From Eubacterium sp. OM08-24 (GTDB lineage Bacteria > Bacillota > Clostridia > Oscillospirales > Acutalibacteraceae): a stretch of DNA of 64,000 bases. Shown here one piece after another: positions 61,584 through 64,000 of this stretch (position 1 is its first letter; each line of letters begins with the position of its first letter). The notes beneath the pieces were generated by a model. The model was given only the letters and a program-made list of their open reading frames with translations, was not told the DNA's origin and ran no database searches. The stretch is from contig NZ_QSTA01000009.1 in assembly GCF_003438075.1 (NCBI RefSeq), positions 1 to 64,000 on the forward strand, read 5' to 3'. A program made the translations under genes and the position numbers.

Positions 61584-62462
61584 TTATTTAGCTGTATCAT
61601 TTGTTGATGATGCAAGCTCGCCGCCCTCGATTACAAGCTGATCTTCGTAATCCTTACCATAGGTCTCGAGGAGTGTTGCCTCGTAGTCCTTGTGGAAGAA
61701 GTTCTCTTTGCCGAGTGCCTTGATTTCATCGTTGATCCAGTTAAGGAGTGTATCGTTGCCCTTTGTTACAGCAGGTGCGATTGTGTCTGCTGAACCGAGC
61801 TGTGGAATGCCTACAACGAAGTCGCTGTTCTGATTTGCATATGCGATAACCTCTGTGTTATCGTTTGCCCAAGCTACACCACTGCCGTTTTCAAGAGCAG
61901 TCTTTGCCTGTGCATATGCGTCATATTTCTGAAGTTTAATGTTAGGATAGTTCTTTGTGAGGTAGGTTTCAGCTGTTGTACCTGAAATAACAATCATATT
62001 GTCATTTTCGTTCCAATTATCAAGGCTTGTTACTGTCTTGCTCTTTGGTGATACAACACCGAGTGAAACGCTCATGTAAGGAAGTGCAAAGTCAACCTCT
62101 TCTTTTCTTTCGTCTGTAACTGTAAAGTTTGCAAGAATGAGGTCTACCTTACCTGTCTGGAGGTATTCGATTCTGTTTGCAGCCTCAGTTGAAACAAAGT
62201 TTACCTTTACTCCGAGGTCCTCGCCAAGTCGGTTTGCAAAATATACATCGTAACCCTGATATTCGCCGTTTTCGTCAACATAACCGAATGGGTTTTTGTC
62301 GGAAAATACGCCGATATTGATTGTACCCGATGATTTGATTTCATCAAGTGTTCTAAAGCCGTTAGCGGTTGAATTGTCGTTTGAACTTGAGCAGCCTGCA
62401 AACACAGCTGTAACAACTAACACTGCAAGGATTGCTGAAATGATTTTTGTAATTCTTTTCAT
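61584..62462 (-). CDS. Polar amino-acid ABC transporter, substrate-binding lipoprotein
   Basis: A 292-residue family 3 solute-binding lipoprotein with lipobox VFAGC (about 20-24). The binding fold shows GTINIGVFSDKNPFGYVDEN, EYQGYDVYFANRLGEDLGV, the LILANFTVTDERKEEVDFAL segment that contacts the ligand amino group, and a second lobe from about 130. It resembles PEB1/aspartate-glutamate or cystine binding proteins; the ligand cannot be fixed. It is the last gene of a permease-permease-ATPase-binding protein operon. GGAGAGATTAATT precedes ATG 62462. Confidence 0.9.
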   Translation of the reverse strand: MKRITKIISAILAVLVVTAVFAGCSSSNDNSTANGFRTLDEIKSSGTINIGVFSDKNPFGYVDENGEYQGYDVYFANRLGEDLGVKVNFVSTEAANRIEYLQTGKVDLILANFTVTDERKEEVDFALPYMSVSLGVVSPKSKTVTSLDNWNENDNMIVISGTTAETYLTKNYPNIKLQKYDAYAQAKTALENGSGVAWANDNTEVIAYANQNSDFVVGIPQLGSADTIAPAVTKGNDTLLNWINDEIKALGKENFFHKDYEATLLETYGKDYEDQLVIEGGELASSTNDTAK

Positions 62463-62492
62463 AATTAATCTCTCCTCTTTCTTAATGAAAAT

Positions 62493-63242
62493 TTATTTAA
62501 TTGAGTCAAACTCAAAAATATCAAGGAATTTCTTAGCTCTCTCGGTTTTCGGGTTTGTAAAGAAATCTTCGGGTTTGCCCTCCTCTACAATGTGACCGCC
62601 GTCAAAAAATACTATTCTGTCGGCAACCGCACGAGCAAACTGCATTTCGTGGGTAACAATAAGCATTGTTCGTCCCTGCTTTGCAATACCGAGCATTACA
62701 TCGAGCACTTCTCTTACCATTTCGGGGTCAAGTGCGGCTGTAACCTCGTCAAAAAGCAAAATGTCGGGGTGCATACACAGGGCTCTTACTATTGCAACAC
62801 GCTGTTTTTGACCGCCCGAAAGCTGTCGGGGGTAGCTTTTGCTTTTTTCACTGAGTCCTACCTTTTCAAGCAGCTCCTCAGCCTCTTTTTTAACTTCTTC
62901 TTTACTTCTTTTCTGCACTTTTGTAGGTGCAAGCAAAATATTATCCATAACGGTAAGGTGGGGGAAAAGCTCGTAATTTTGGAACACCATACCGATTTTT
63001 TGACGAATTTCCGCTATATTTTTACTCTTGCGGTCGATTAACTCGCCCTCAAAAGAAATTGTACCCTCCTGTATAGGCTCAAGACCGTTTATACATCGCA
63101 AAAAGGTACTTTTGCCACAGCCACTCGGGCCGATAATTACAACAACCTCGCCTTGTTTGACTGTCAAATTAATGCCGTCGAGTACGGTGTTGTCATCGTA
63201 GCGCTTTGTAAGGTTTTCTATTTTTAACAGTTCCTGCGACAT
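62493..63242 (-). CDS. Polar amino-acid ABC transporter, ATP-binding protein
   Basis: A 249-residue ABC ATPase of the GlnQ type. Walker [11 protein letters not shown]-loop [13 protein letters not shown], signature [11 protein letters not shown], Walker [12 protein letters not shown] and the switch His in VTHEMQFA. I start at ATG 63242 (GGAGCTGAGGAA), 12 codons inside the longest frame; it begins four bases after the permease stop. Confidence 0.95.
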   Translation of the reverse strand: MSQELLKIENLTKRYDDNTVLDGINLTVKQGEVVVIIGPSGCGKSTFLRCINGLEPIQEGTISFEGELIDRKSKNIAEIRQKIGMVFQNYELFPHLTVMDNILLAPTKVQKRSKEEVKKEAEELLEKVGLSEKSKSYPRQLSGGQKQRVAIVRALCMHPDILLFDEVTAALDPEMVREVLDVMLGIAKQGRTMLIVTHEMQFARAVADRIVFFDGGHIVEEGKPEDFFTNPKTERAKKFLDIFEFDSIK

Positions 63243-63246
63243 TTCC

Positions 63247-63921
63247 TCAGCTCCATTTCTTTTCAAGATGTTTTGCAACCATACTTATTGAGAAACATAC
63301 TATAAAGTACATTATAAACACCACAAGGTACACGCCAAAAGCTGCGTTTGGACTTGTAGCTCGGTTTGCCTCAATAATCTGTTGTGCAACCTTTATAACC
63401 TCTACAACGCCAATCATAAGAATAAGGCTTGTAGTCTTTATCATTCTTGTAACAAGGTTGATTGAGAGTGGCAAAAGTCTGCGCACTGTCTGCGGAATAA
63501 TTACATATAAATAGGTTTGCGATTTGCTCAGTCCGAGTGCAAGGCTGCTTTCAGACTGATGTTTTGGAATACTTATAATTGAGCCACGCACAAGGTCGCC
63601 CATTTCTGCAGTGCCCCAAAGTGTAAATACTATTACCGAGGCAACCTCGCCCGAAAGGTTAATTCCCATGGTTCTTGTTGCACCAAAGAACACAATGAAA
63701 AGCAACACAAGCTGCGGCATTATTCTTATAATTTCAAGATAAATTTTTGTTATAATTTTTATCGCCTTGTTTGGTATTGTCATTACAATGCCAAGCAAAA
63801 TACCAAGCGGAATGCTAAGACCGACTGAAATAAGACTGATTTCAAGTGCAGTCCACAAGCCGCCCAAAAGGCGTATAAAGTTTGTTCCCTTAAACAGAAC
63901 ATCAATCCCCAAATCCGGCAT
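63247..63921 (-). CDS. Polar amino-acid ABC transporter, permease
   Basis: A 224-residue inner-membrane permease of the HisM/GlnP type with about five transmembrane helices. The N-terminal [20 protein letters not shown] is the family hallmark, and the ATPase-contacting EAA loop lies around [20 protein letters not shown]. Start ATG 63921 has AAGGAAACTGAG inside the preceding gene. Confidence 0.93.
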   Translation of the reverse strand: MPDLGIDVLFKGTNFIRLLGGLWTALEISLISVGLSIPLGILLGIVMTIPNKAIKIITKIYLEIIRIMPQLVLLFIVFFGATRTMGINLSGEVASVIVFTLWGTAEMGDLVRGSIISIPKHQSESSLALGLSKSQTYLYVIIPQTVRRLLPLSINLVTRMIKTTSLILMIGVVEVIKVAQQIIEANRATSPNAAFGVYLVVFIMYFIVCFSISMVAKHLEKKWS

Positions 63922-64000
63922 ATCTCAGTTTCCTTTCCAGCACACTTCCAAGTATAGAAACAGGCAATAATATAATAAGATAGAACACAACAAGCATAAA
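63902..64000 (-). CDS. Polar amino-acid ABC transporter, second permease (C-terminus only)
   Basis: The window edge cuts a gene whose last 32 codons read MLVVFYLIILLPVSILGSVL and end [11 protein letters not shown], the typical end of a HisM/GlnP-type permease (last helix and a basic ER+L motif). The stop TGA at 63902-63904 lies 20 bases inside the next permease gene, so the two are coupled. The rest is outside the window. Confidence 0.75.
   Translation of the reverse strand, partial: FMLVVFYLIILLPVSILGSVLERKLRYAGFGD

Overview
The window reads as a chromosomal segment of an anaerobic, low-to-moderate GC Gram-positive bacterium of the Clostridia, most likely an Oscillospiraceae/Ruminococcaceae-type gut organism. 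The evidence is a monomeric group B [FeFe]-hydrogenase, pyruvate phosphate dikinase, FabK-type fatty-acid synthesis, a Noc-type ParB paralogue, RicT next to HolB, TTG/GTG starts with strong Shine-Dalgarno sites, lipoproteins with clean lipoboxes, and L1 and L10 ribosomal-protein leaders of the Firmicutes kind. The assignment is inferred from gene families, not from a search. I see no prophage, no CRISPR array and no intact insertion sequence.

Layout: 0.3-6 kb holds noc, a C_GCAxxG_C_C protein, a biotin-repressed bioY-DUF1284 pair, a DUF1015/flavin-oxidase pair on the minus strand and a tRNA-Met followed by a 192-bp tandem repeat. 6-9 kb is ppdK. 9.3-18.6 kb is the conserved glmU-prs-pth-mfd order, here with GlmU cut down to its uridylyltransferase domain, and a foldase-like lipoprotein. 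18.7-30.4 kb contains envelope and hypothetical proteins, the hydrogenase, a ydcF gene, and murI-DUF1934-argS. 30.5-34 kb is rpmG-secE-nusG-rplKA-rplJL with its regulatory RNAs, but rpoB does not follow. 34.7-39.7 kb is lysC, hom and a class A penicillin-binding protein on the minus strand. 40.5-48.3 kb is a nine-gene fatty-acid operon (fabK-fabD-fabG-fabF-accB-fabZ-accC-accD-accA). 49-60 kb holds the fused purL, a ROK kinase, proBA, a block of three small unknown proteins, a phosphodiesterase, holB-ricT and a ferredoxin. 61.6-64 kb is the end of a polar amino-acid ABC transporter operon.

The most unusual content is non-coding. About eleven copies or fragments (R0-R10) of one interspersed palindromic repeat occupy the gaps between genes. 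Full copies are 370-570 bp, have long imperfect inverted arms ending in a motif like AATTATGGTTTAGC, and carry one of at least two interchangeable interiors. In one copy the interior is flipped relative to its arms. Several stems show compensatory base changes between copies, so structure appears to be maintained. Copies lie after genes, mostly between convergent genes, and never in a divergent promoter gap. They look like non-autonomous MITE-like elements. A second, unrelated local structure is the tRNA-Met 3' end, repeated three times at exactly 192-bp spacing, each full unit also carrying an antisense copy of the tRNA T-arm.

Functionally the segment is mostly housekeeping: translation, lipid synthesis, cell wall, Asp-family and proline synthesis, purine synthesis and redox metabolism. 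Biotin uptake (BirA-controlled bioY) and the biotin-dependent acetyl-CoA carboxylase in the fab operon form one visible physiological link.
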